Assembly (NCBI RefSeq): GCF_019059575.1
Contig: NW_024881532.1
Coordinates: 620,001 to 684,000, forward strand
Reading direction: 5' to 3'
Source: Amphibalanus amphitrite
Lineage: Eukaryota > Arthropoda > Thecostraca > Balanomorpha > Balanidae
DNA length: 64,000 nt
The notes under the pieces were generated by a model that saw only the letters and a list, made by a program, of their open reading frames with translations, was not told the origin of the DNA and searched no databases. The translations under genes were made by a program, and so were the position numbers. Shown here piece after piece: positions 25,301-37,300 of this stretch (positions are counted from its first letter, which is position 1; the number at the start of each line of letters is the position of its first letter).

Positions 25301-28300
25301 TTTGATCTGAGTATTTATTAACCACAGATGCGGAGCTTTGCTCGGTAAGCCGTCACCTGATTTGCCCGTTTCCGCACGAACGCAGGTCAGTACAGGTCAC
25401 CCCCGGGCGGCAAATGCGTGCGGCGTGAAGCCGGACAATCAGTGCGCGGCGGTGATCGATCTGAGAGGCGGTGCGGAGCCGGGTGACAGCGCACTTCGCC
25501 ACGGGGAGGGCTGTGGTGTGCCTCTGCGGCGCATTGGACGGGACTCTCCGGTCAGGGTGGAGGTGCGTGGTCGAATAAATATAGCGGAACGATGTTGTTA
25601 ATTTATGATTATTTGGTGATGCGAGAACTATTGCTTCGAACTGTTGTTTTGCATCACGGGGTCGTAAGATCAGCTGCCTCTCGCTGCCAGTTGGCTGAGG
25701 ATTTACCTGTTTACCTGGTATTTTGCGCGGAGGGGTCTCATGTCACTAGCTGATGTGACAGTGTTATGTTACATGGAGTATGTCAACTGACCGACATTGT
25801 TAGCTGATTAACCGGTGTAATGAGTTATTGACAGGGGTCCATTGACCGTGATAAAGAAAGTCTGGTATGTACATGATGGGTCGATCGTGCGCCTTCTCCG
25901 AACCAGCTAGTCCCTAGGTCGTCTCGCGGGAAATTGATAATTTCATATGGCTTCGAAGAATTGATTAGGATGCGTCGAGACGCCATCGAATATCACATTT
26001 ATGGCCGTGGCAGGGCGCAATGGTATCTTGATTTGACGGGCAGCATGGTCCATGTATCTCCACTGAGCACCATTAGCGCAGAGCGCTGTCTGTTTAGCTC
26101 CATTGGCGCATGCCGTACGTCCGTTTGCTGTTGCGTGTTTCGTTTTGTGTGCGTATTGATCGTCTTTGTGTGAACCTTGCCTGCCGGTCTTCCGACGCCG
26201 CCTGTCCCCTCCCTCACTCGGTCAGGGGCGCATTAAATCGGTCAACGGCCACCGTGCCCCTGTGGGGGTTCATGCGTCAGGCCACATATTGAGAGCGGCA
26301 GTGTCTTCCGCCCAGTCACCAGCCCTTCTCTGGAGTCTGGACGGACACAGCACGGCGACGATTCCTTGATATCGTGTAGTCTTGGGTGTTGGAGCTCATA
26401 TTGAAACAGACAAAATCATTTTTTATTGAAAGAGGAATGCTAATCGCATCAATCATTCATATCATGTAACATTTGCACTCTTCTTTATTGGCGTTGTATG
26501 CAGTGCAGGCAGAGCATACTAGGCTGGTCCAACTACCGTTTCCCTGCCAAGATGCATCATTTAAATCCACATGAGTTTTCGTTTTCTGTCCTCTTTTTGT
26601 CGTCCTGAAGTGATGCATGTGCACGTGTCAGACAGTCCGAGGCGACATCCACTGCAACCCAAAGCTGTGGAAGCTGTGTAGTGGCTCTGCCGGTACACGT
26701 GTGCTACGATCCCAGACTCGCTGTCATTCGCGTGACCCAATGTCGCGTGATGGCCACCTTTGTTTGCTTGTTCGAATCGCCGTTTTCCCATGCTATTCGT
26801 GTATCGAAGTCTCCCGCTGGAATTGTATCAATATTAGCTAGCATGCCACTGCATTTATTTCGATTTTATAAACGCTGCTATAATTATACCGTTATTTACT
26901 CTGGTGTCATCCCATGTTCAATCAAAGCGTCAGTTTCTTCCGCGAAACTGGCAGCGAACTCTACCTCTTCTGCTGCCATTGCGTATATTGTGAGCTGCAC
27001 ACACCATTCGGGTTGGCATTTATCCGCCAAGTTGTCTCTGTCAGGTGGGTGGAGTTCTGTTTAAGTTAAAACACTGGTCGGGATACCTGGGCAAGTTTGC
27101 GGCGTCCTATTCACCTTGAGTCGGCCCCGCCCGACCTGAGAGCCCGTGGAGACCGGCGCGCTCCGGCGAAATCAATGCGCGCACAAGTTAGCGCGGCGCT
27201 TGCGACTGCAGTATTCAGCCGAGTTGTTTGCGCTGTCTGAGTGGCCCTAGTTGTGTGGGAGTTTAGGAGAGCAGTTCGGACCCTAGGGACGACAATTACG
27301 CCGCCTGAACGGATGTTGTAAACTCGAGAGGTATTGGCAGTGTGTTTCTGTCATTTCTTTTGCAAGGAACGATTGTTAAACTTGGCGCGTCAATTTTGGT
27401 TCGAGACGCGTGTTACAACTGTTCATTAAAACTGTACTCCAACTTCCAGACGTTTCTTAAACTTGGAAACAAAGTCTGGCTAAATACTGCTTTTCATATT
27501 GGACATCCTGTACGTATGTCTAGAATACCCGATGAAGAAATTGAAACACATATCTGGCATGACAGCAAATGCCTAAAACGTATACATGAAAACAAACTTG
27601 TTTATGGAGTTTCATGAGCAAGAAGCGTCTGTCGAAAAAAAATCACCGTGCACACGCTGTTCAAGTGTCGTCACGATTCCACCGTATTGCCTGTCGCCGT
27701 CTTGAGGTACAGCAACTCCAAATCTGTTGTCCTTTCCTGCAGGCTGTCGGCTGATCTATGTATGTAGCGCGTGTTGCGGACAGCGTTACAACGTCCCACC
27801 CCACTGACATTGCCTTATTTTGCCGGGCCCGGGTGGCGTGTCAGTCCGTTGGATGTTTATCACACGCGGCCCAATATCTCACCCTGCCGGATGAGAATGA
27901 TCGCCGGCGGTTTTTGTGGGTGGTTTATTGCATCGTTATCACGCCAGAGCTGCGTCTGATGGGGGCTCTGGTGTGCGCCGCCGACCGGAACGGTACCATC
28001 TCAGTCGCTGAGCTCTGAGGCTGCTTGACGAGCAAGTTGAGCGCTGATTTAAGTGATGTTGTGAATTTTGGTCAAGCTACCGAAGGTGGTTGATGACCTG
28101 TGACGTCTTTCTGATCTGCAGTTAGGTGCAGTTAAGTCCAGGGGTTACGTTACAAAACACGATATGATATTCTTTACTTCTCAGCTAGTTCAAGCGTTAC
28201 AGCGATGACTTCATGGTAGTGCTCGAATACGACCCATGTTGACAGTTAATCAGTCAGGACAGACGTTAATTAGAATCTGCCACGTCCCGGTGTCTCTCCA

Positions 28301-31300
28301 GTGACGTCCGACTGCGGTCGGTACCGACGCGTCGCTCCCCTGTCGGTACCGACGCGTCGCTCCCCTGTCGGCGACGACTCTGGTCGTCGACGGGGCCGTA
28401 TTGGACGAGACCGGGACGTGACCCGAGTGCTGAGCCGAGTAGCACACCCCAGAGCGTCAGCGCTGTCCGCCGTGTACAGGATGGACGGAGACTTCACTCC
28501 AGGACACTCAATGACTCTTGTCTCACCTCCCATGCCCCGTTTTCTGTCCCTGTCTGCCGTCCCGGGCCGTGTCCCCGGGTCGGCCGCTCAGAGCGATCTG
28601 ACGCCGAACTCCCCGGGGATGGGACGGCACCGATCTTGCTGGATTACCAGCTGAGCCTCCGCTGATAACATGGTGCCCGGTCCGGCGGACCTGCAGCAGA
28701 CGCGGCGCTCTGTGAGCGGTTCAATGCTTGCGAAGAAAGTTTATAACTTGAAATTCGTAAGCTTCTATAAATTCATTGCTTTTTGCTTAGTTGCTAGTAA
28801 GTAGAAGTGTTTGAATAATTTAGAAGCCGTCGAATAACATGGCACCAGCAGCTAACTTATTATATTTTTCAGTCAAGTTATCAATATTTGCCACAGGGAA
28901 TACTTCTCGTGGAGCATAATGTTCAACACATTTCCGAATTCGCACTGCATCGGCAACGTTACCGTCGTTCCCTTGTGATCAAAGACGTGAAAATTTGAAC
29001 ACCAATCAATCGAAGTTTGCATAAGTAACTGCCCTCCTTTCTGGTGATTGAAGTGTAAATCTACTCGTGGGAATTCAAACTTCTGAAAATGCTCGGGGCG
29101 TATTCCAAAGAACCCAATGAACTGCGAGAAGCGCCAATCGTAACTTCAGCCCGGCTGTCTGCCACTAATTCCCGTAGGCCATCAATTTCGCTGCTGAGCG
29201 CTCAGCCGTACCGGGGACTGGCCAAGTTCGGGGTCTGGCCGTGTGTCAGCCGCGTCGGAAGCTGCTCCATCAACGACGGGCTCGATACGTAGCTCATCGT
29301 GAGTTGCGCCATCAATCTCCATGGGTGTCGCAGGAGAGCGTGGCGGTGCCCACCTTACGACCCACCCGGGCGGAGCTGTCCCCGCGCATCATATTAGCAT
29401 GAGTTTATGCGCCGCCGCATCGGAGGTCAGAATCCATCTTACTGGGCTGAGCCTTGGTGATGGTGACAGTGGCAGTGGTGGTGATGATGGCGCTGGTGAC
29501 GGTAACGGTGGCGATGGTGATTGCGATAACGACAATCCTATTACCCTTTGGTAGCTGACTCGGCAGCACTGGGAGCTGGCGTGAAGCATTCGTCCATCGA
29601 TCCCGATAATGATATCCCGTCCACCACACCGGGTCGTAGTGACGACCAGCTTCAGTGGAATATTTGAAAGGTATCACCATGGAGCTACTACACTGCTAGC
29701 CTGCCTTCAGCTTCTTTTCCTCCCCTGTTGGCGTAACTAACGCTCTCGTCGATTGCTCTCTTATTTATTTTATGTGTCTGATAGGAAAGTCATCCTTGTC
29801 GTATTGATGCGTCAGCGCCTGGTCCCATCGGTTATTGACAGTCAGCGCGAGACCATTGAGCCTCGCGACCTTCCCTGCACACATCCACCCCTCCTCTGAC
29901 CAACTGCATTAAACACTATCGTTAGGCTGCATTATGAATCGATGTTTGCGCAACGACAGTGAGTAACGCGCTCGCCCGTTACACATTCATGCCGTTTTGG
30001 TCAGTGCGTATGACCGCCAGGCATGTCATTCTGGTGGTCCGTGGGCTCGCTGCAGCCGTGTCGGCCATGGAGGGTGTTTGGCCTGGCGCCGGCTCGTTCC
30101 ATGCCAATTAGCGCGCTTGTCGCCGGTGCTGTGTGGGCGGCTGTACGCGGGGCGGGGCGTGGACAGTGGACACGGTCCCACTGACTGATTGAGGTAGTAC
30201 ACAGGCACCGTGTGAAGTTACCTACTCACGTGAGGCTGCACACAGCTGGGCAGGGAAGTCCCGAAATGGCGCTGAGTCTTTACCCGAGCTACCGAGGCAA
30301 TTGTGATGCTGCGCTGGCTGTTTACACTACCGCGGGCTCATTTGATTTGCATTTTATTCTACAACGTACAACTATGCCTGCAAGCATATATCAGTCGAGC
30401 AATAACACAGCTGTTGTTTTCCCACCAAGCCCCAATCTGATTTCAATAAATTTGTTTCGAATGCGCTTGGGGTATTTTGCTTGGGGTATTTTGGGGTATT
30501 TTGCGTATAAAACAGAGTTTTACCATGAAGAGGTTATCATACATTCACAATCTTGTAGACAATTCGTAACCGCCCGGTCTTTGTTTTTTTTTTTCGAATC
30601 ATCAACGGGTGATTAGCCCAGTTATATTATTGGGTTCATCGCATTTGGATCACTGTACTTATGTCCATTATGTTATAAGGAAAGCCTGTTTTGGTTTTAG
30701 TTCTACATTTCACAACACTGAGCTACTTGCATTATGGCGGTTCACTCTATTGAAGCCGAATGCAATGCAATAAAAATGAACACTAAGTGCCGGTCTGACA
30801 TCGATCGGCTCCGTCTGCTGGCCCCAAGTTGTCCCGTGTCACATGCCTAGGGACCATGTCCGAGCCTAGTGCCGGGGAACTACCAGCTGCTAGGGCTCCA
30901 CTGTGACACTGGGTAGTGGCAGGGGTTGCGCTATCTGCACGGAACCGGTGCTGAAGCTACTGTGTGGCCTCCGTGAGATGAGAGGCAGGAGACAACCGAT
31001 ACGGCGGAAACATCCGCTTCTGGAGCGGTGGTAAAAAGTTAATGTTTTAGAGGCTGTAAATCGTTGGGTTTAGGGCAGACGTCGTTACCGTTAAACATTG
31101 TGAAGTTCGCGGAACCAATTTTCTTGGATGACTGTTCGGTAGCTTTGTGAAATTGATCACCTGGAAATGTCGTTATGCTAGGAGCCATCGTGACTTACAG
31201 GTGTTCTGTTCAGACCGTTAGTTGTACAATTAACGTGGCTGTACAAAGAGCAATGTTTTTATCGAAAGCTACCAAATAAATGTTCGTCACTCGCGGTCTT

Positions 31301-34300
31301 TGTCTTCGCTTTTACGATCCACATTCGAGTGGGCTGCCTTACCATTGTCATGTTTCCGCGTCCATCACCTCTGATTGATTACCCCTATTGTGTTGCAGTG
31401 TCGCAGTTGTCATAACATTGAATATCAGATAACCTTAGTGCAACATGGCGAAATTAACACATGGCTGTCATATGACTTGTGCAGTGTGCAGTGTGCACTG
31501 TACAGTGACGTCGCAATATGGGCATGCGTTCGTCATTTGACCCCTAAAGTCAGTCACGACCTTTGCCGTAAATTTACACCACGTAAAGCCTTCGTCTGCA
31601 GAGTTACCATCCAGTCCAACATCATCAGCTGTCTTGCCTGACCTTCACCTTGACCCGAGTGAACCGAGTGCCCTGGACTACCAATACTGACCCCTTGAGT
31701 GCCCTAAGTTACCACCGTATCGCCCTGAGTGACCCCTTTGTCTACTGTGTGCCGGCAGGACAACCGTAACTTTGTGCGGAGCCCGCCGTCGGGCGTACAG
31801 TTCCAGTTCGACATGGACACCTACATGCCGATGGCGGCGGCCGTGCTCAGAGAGGACCCCGAGCTGGAAAAACGCCGCTACGAGCTGGTGCCAAAGGCGT
31901 GAGTGAGACACAGACGTCTAACGTCTTATACAGACACTTCTACTGGATACTTTTCCTTTGTCGTCGTTCAGTCAGGCTAGTTCAAATCATTGCCATCGGA
32001 ACGACAGGTGGTACCAATAATATGACAAGTTAGAATGCGATGCACCTCAATGCATAATGCATATCATGTTTAAGCCCATAGTCACTTCAATAAAGTGTGT
32101 TTCTTCGCGTTCTTACAGCTGTTTTTTAGGGCGCGCCGGCTAGCGGGAACCATTGCTTCATACCCTTGTTCATAGATGGCGCTAGTTGTACTGACGCCTG
32201 AATGCAGGCTGTGCCGCAATGACCTACCACGGTAAATCCGCCCGATGTTCGCCCAAACCTGTACAGCATTGCGCAAAGTCGTAGTAACAAATTAGCTTTT
32301 TTAGATGACGTTTCATGTTAGGGGGGGGGGGGGCATACCAACACCTGTGACTCTGTGGGTTAGCATTCAGCTCCCCTCCTCTCTGAGAACTTCAACTGTG
32401 GCGTCATCCTCTCGGTCCGTCAGACTCGGCCGCCGTTAGCCGACTTACTGGTGCTCAGAAAACACATCACCGTGGTTGCACTTGGCTCTCAGCTACCTTC
32501 AGAGCTATCAGCTTCCACCCATCTGCCTGCAGTATATAAATGTTGGCTGTTGTCGACTTCTTTGTTCCAAGCGCCTGGCAACGTGTATGCCAAGTTCGCT
32601 TCCTGGGATGAAAAATAGCCACAAAAATAACTCAGTCTAATATGAAATTATTGGTATCCTCTGCAGCCGTCTTATTAGGTTGTTATTTGCGGTGTGGCTG
32701 GATTTGATGTCACAAATCAAAATGAGTCTCGCTTATTTCGTCATGTCGTGCCCAGTGATCTATGTTATAAAGCGGCACAAGGTGGCGCCATCGCTCTAAA
32801 CTACGGTCGTCCCACTGAATCTGAGTCCATCTCTGAGCTGTCTCGCCCGTCTCCATGAGCTCAGAAATCTCGTCTGATGGAGGTCTATGCCATCATTTCC
32901 GGGCCGGTTGGCCGCGCTATATGCCGTACCTGGTCACACGGGGTCGCCGAGTGCCGCCGTGACCCGCCCCTGGAAGAGCGACCAGTCCGTGCTCGGCGGT
33001 CGCACTCGTCAGGCCCGGATATTGAAGGAGGTGGCCGGTGCCGCGGCGCTGATTGCTCCCTTCTATCTCGGCGTGCCGCGCCCGCCAGTCGCGCCAGATC
33101 GGCCGGAGCGCACACCAATCGCCCAGCTCCCCGCACCCGGAAATTGATTCGTCAAACGGAATCACTTCACAAAATGTCGGATTTCCGAGGAAGCGGCTCG
33201 GTGGAATAGAGAGTTCAGAGTTAATTTGACGATGTGAGGGCAGAGAGCGCTGAACTAGGAGCGTTCTCCGAATCCGGCCACGTGTTGATGAAGTGGAGTT
33301 GGGTGCTGGGTGTCTGGCTCCCGGAATCGTCACGTTCCCTCGGGTGTGTGATGGATACCTCGGCCAGACAGCAAGGTCTCGGAGCCGGGAGACTGCGCTC
33401 TTATCGCCTGAAGGTCGGGGGGTGACGGCGGTGGCTGGAAAGCAGACGGTATTGATCAGCACAAATACCTGCCTGAATGGTTGCATAATGTCTTCATGGA
33501 CCGAAGAAAAAAATCAGAGAACCTACTCAGATAGTTCATGTCACGCTCACCGTTCCGTGCTTCTATCCTCAGGATACTGAAATCCTTCTCCTCCACGCCG
33601 CAACCCCCCTCCGGGCTGGACAGGCAACTTTATCTCATGCGGGCTGCTCCCTTGGAGCGGCACCGCTGCTCCCGAGGGAGCGCACCCCGTAACATCACCC
33701 CGTAGCCGGGTGCAGTGAGTGCCTTGGGGCTGGGTGGCCTGTCCTCTGGACGTGCTCAGCCCCGGCGACTTACTAGCCCGCGCCCTGGTGGGGTCTGTTT
33801 ATAACGCGACCTGGTGGGGGGGGGGGGGGGCTATTTTTTGCCCCCCCCCTCGTATCTCCGAAACTACTGGACGGATCCGCAAAATTCAAACGGCGTTCGA
33901 AAGGCCTGTCAAATTTGTCGAAGGAAACCAAATTTCATTGACCTCGTGGTCACCGATGACGTCACAGGTCAGGTCAAAGATGAAATGTTTCACCGTTCAC
34001 GGGTCTTCTAGGGAATGCGCTATAACACCGAGGAAAACGCATTTTGTCGAGAATAAGCGATAGAGCGTCAGTTGCCTAGTAGATATGTTGCTATTAGAGG
34101 TCACTGACAATACCAGGTCACGTCACAGGTCAGGTCACCAAGGGTCACAGGTCAGGTCACATGAGCCCAACTTTACTAAGGTTGTGTGATGCATGTTTTA
34201 TGGCCAATTTTTCATTTCCAGCTCAATGGTGTTGGTTGTAAGACTATCAGGTACGGCTTAGGTCACTTTCTGGTGAAGTTCAGGTCAAGGTCAGGTCAAG

Positions 34301-37300
34301 GTCAGGCCAAAAAAGGTCAAATTTTAAAGTTGATAGTTTTGCATAAAATGGGTATTGATTCGATGCAGCTCGTCACGGGGAGTCTAATGGTGGTCTTTGT
34401 TTTGCGCTACGGGGTCTAGAATTGCTAAAAATTGAGTTTGAAAATTTGACGTAATCAATTTTGAACAGTTTTTTTCGCTATAACTTCGCCAAAAAAAAGA
34501 GGTATCAATCTCAAATTTGGTATGTGGATGGAAGGTGGTAAGGACTATCACATATATTCCGGTTTTTGCGAAAATCAAAAAACTTTTTGGATTTTTCGAT
34601 CATTATATCAAAAAAAAAATATTTTTTGATTTTTGGGGGTCAAATTCCAAAAATTTCAAAAATCCGAGATAGAAGTTTTGTAGCCCTGTCAATTCTACAG
34701 CTTTTATGTTCTATCATTTTTCTGTATTTGCAAAGCTATAGGCCTGACAGCTCTTCCCGCGAAACCCTTTTTTGGGTCGAAAACGGCAGAACATGACGTC
34801 ACTCTGACGTCATTTCCGGCCAACCTATCATAGCCTTTGGAAAAAGTTTTGGTCACCATATGTAAAATTGATGTCCGGGAGGGTACTGAAAGTTTGGTGA
34901 CGATCGGCGCAGCGGTTCTGGAGATATATCGAAAAGTCTGGAGGGAGGGGGGGGGGCAAAAAATAGCCCCCCCCCCCACCAGGTCGCGGGCTAGGGTGCC
35001 TGCCCAGACCAATGTCTCCCCCTATATCCTAACATCCTCCCGGCTCTGAAATGGTCTAATTGGACCGAAAGGGCCTAACCCAACACAAAAAAAAAAATCA
35101 TGTCACGCTCACCAACAGCTTCAATCGTTGTACGGCAAGAAAAAAAATATTGTCCGTCCTAGATGATGAAACATCAAGCTAGTTAGTTTTCTGATGAATC
35201 ATGCTTGTTCGAGACCTCAGTATCTGGGTTATGGTCACTCTTTGTGCAACTGCAGGGCCGAATCCGCTACCCAAGCTTGAAACTCGAAGCACCAACTTTT
35301 CGTAACGCACTGCTGAAGTTCCCGAGAAGTCATCTGTGACATGTGTCGTGGTGGAAATGTCACCGTTCCACTAAATCCCGAGCACTGATGGCTAGGCGGT
35401 CGTTGGGTTGTCTGCGGCCATGCTCTCTCATGAGAAGTCGGTCACCTGTTGTGAGCTAGATGGAGGACGGCGTGGGACCTCATGGTAGCGATGTCAAAAA
35501 TATCCTGCAACCAATTCCACATTACGGCTCAGAGTCCCGTTTATGCATACCAAAGACACACAAACCGACCGACACGCTTGTGATAACTGGAACGGGCTGA
35601 CAGAGGTTGGCAGTCGCCCAGAGTGACGCCCACATACACGAGGCGAACAGGCTGACGTCACCACCCAAACACACATACAAATAGCCTGGTGAGTCAGACT
35701 GGGCGGTGGCCCCGCCCTCCGCCCTGGATTGATACAGTCATCCCACGACTCTGCCAGGCGGTTTTGGCAGCGGGCTGCGACGATCCCCTGGCGCTCGTCT
35801 CGATGCGGTCTCCCCCGTTCGAAAAAGTGGTCTAACTTTGTTGAACATTTATCGACCGTCCTTTTCTCAAAGCCAGCTCATCCTCATCCTCAACCACATT
35901 CCCCTGTTCTGAGCTGACGGTCACCCCACTAGACCACCGGTGGAGGGCTGTTCCAAGTGTTGTTTACCTCCGGGGGGACAGTTTGAGCGGCTGCATAACC
36001 TATCCCCCGGAGCATTTGTCCTAGATAGTCCCAGCCGCCGCGGTCCACCAATCTGGGGTCGAATGAGGCCGTTGTCTCCCCCGTATCCTCTCATCCCAAG
36101 GCCTTGAAACGATCCCTATGGACCCAAAGCGCCCAACCGAACAAACGAACTAAAAACTGCTCGGCGGCGGGACCTCGCGCGGCCCAGCCCCGGCCGAGTT
36201 AGGCGGGGTCACTGCCGGCGGCGGCCGCGACACTGATTGATTTTCAGAGGGAGCCGGCCGGCCGGCGGGACACGGGGTGCCGGGTCGGGTCGGGTCGATG
36301 GGACGGCGCCGGCCCCCGGTGTCACTGCAACTGACGGAGACACGACACGGCGGAGCGGCTGACGGACGGAGACGCTGCACGAACGATCAGGGACGCTGAC
36401 TGGGACATGACACACAGAGCAGCAGGACAGGAAAGTGGGGTGGGAGAGACGGGCTCACCAAGGGGGTCAGATCGGGGTGACACGGGACGCCGCCGAAGGA
36501 TGGGACTACATGTATGTCGGCATGCCTACTGACAGACCACGACACTGGTTGGGGCGGCGACAAAGCACAGGGGTGCCAGAGTGTTGCGGTTGTGATGAGG
36601 CCGAGCGGGTGCCGAATCGGCGAGAGACGGACTGTGATCCAAGACCGACACATGTCTGTGAATTCTAACGAACCGGGAGACGCTGCATTGGGATTCACCG
36701 TTAAAATTCACCGGCATGTGTCAGTTTCAGCTCGCATGGGGCAGAATCAGACCGGCAAATATAAGCTGGTAACTGGGCGGCCGCCGCCCACAGGCCGGCT
36801 CAGTCGGTGTCAATATCCCAGCTCTGTGCTGTCGCCCCGGGAGCTGCTTTGATGTTGGCGTATTTGATCGGGATTAATTAGAGTGTCCGGCGCCAACGCG
36901 GCTACCATTTCACACAATGGCTCTGTGATGGTGGAGGGCTACAATTACATGAGCAGTTTGCGGGGGTCCTTGCGGTGTCGAAAAGAAGGGGCTGGAATAG
37001 AGCATGAAGGATGAAGTCGTCGGTGTATAAATGTCGACCAAAAGTTAAATTTCTGGAGTATTGGCTCGTTCAAACTTAAATAGCGCTGACAAGTAATGCA
37101 AGTTAAGACCACCAGGCTAACCGAAACATCATTGTTGAAGCTGGCTGGGAAGTGCAGTTGCACGTTTACATATTGGTATTATTACGAGCGAGCGAGCGCA
37201 GCGAGCGAAGCGAGTCTTTTCAATATAACGGAAAAATCTCAGTATGAGCGGCCCGGCCCGGCCCGGCCCGGCCTGTAACGCTTTTGAGAGGCTTATATCT

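Larger units (their letters stand above)
19274..31758 (+). other. SYAP1 intron (12.5 kb)
   Basis: Bounded by GTAAGTGACG and gccggcag. It holds a strongly GC/CpG-rich block at about 20050-21720, an inverted-repeat MITE at 22288-22510, an AGGTCA-rich repeat at 23720-24300, a 25-bp duplication near 28320 and a GGTGAT stretch near 29450. Long frames in the GC block run on several strands at once and show no family motif. The rest shows nothing I can name. Confidence 0.6.
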
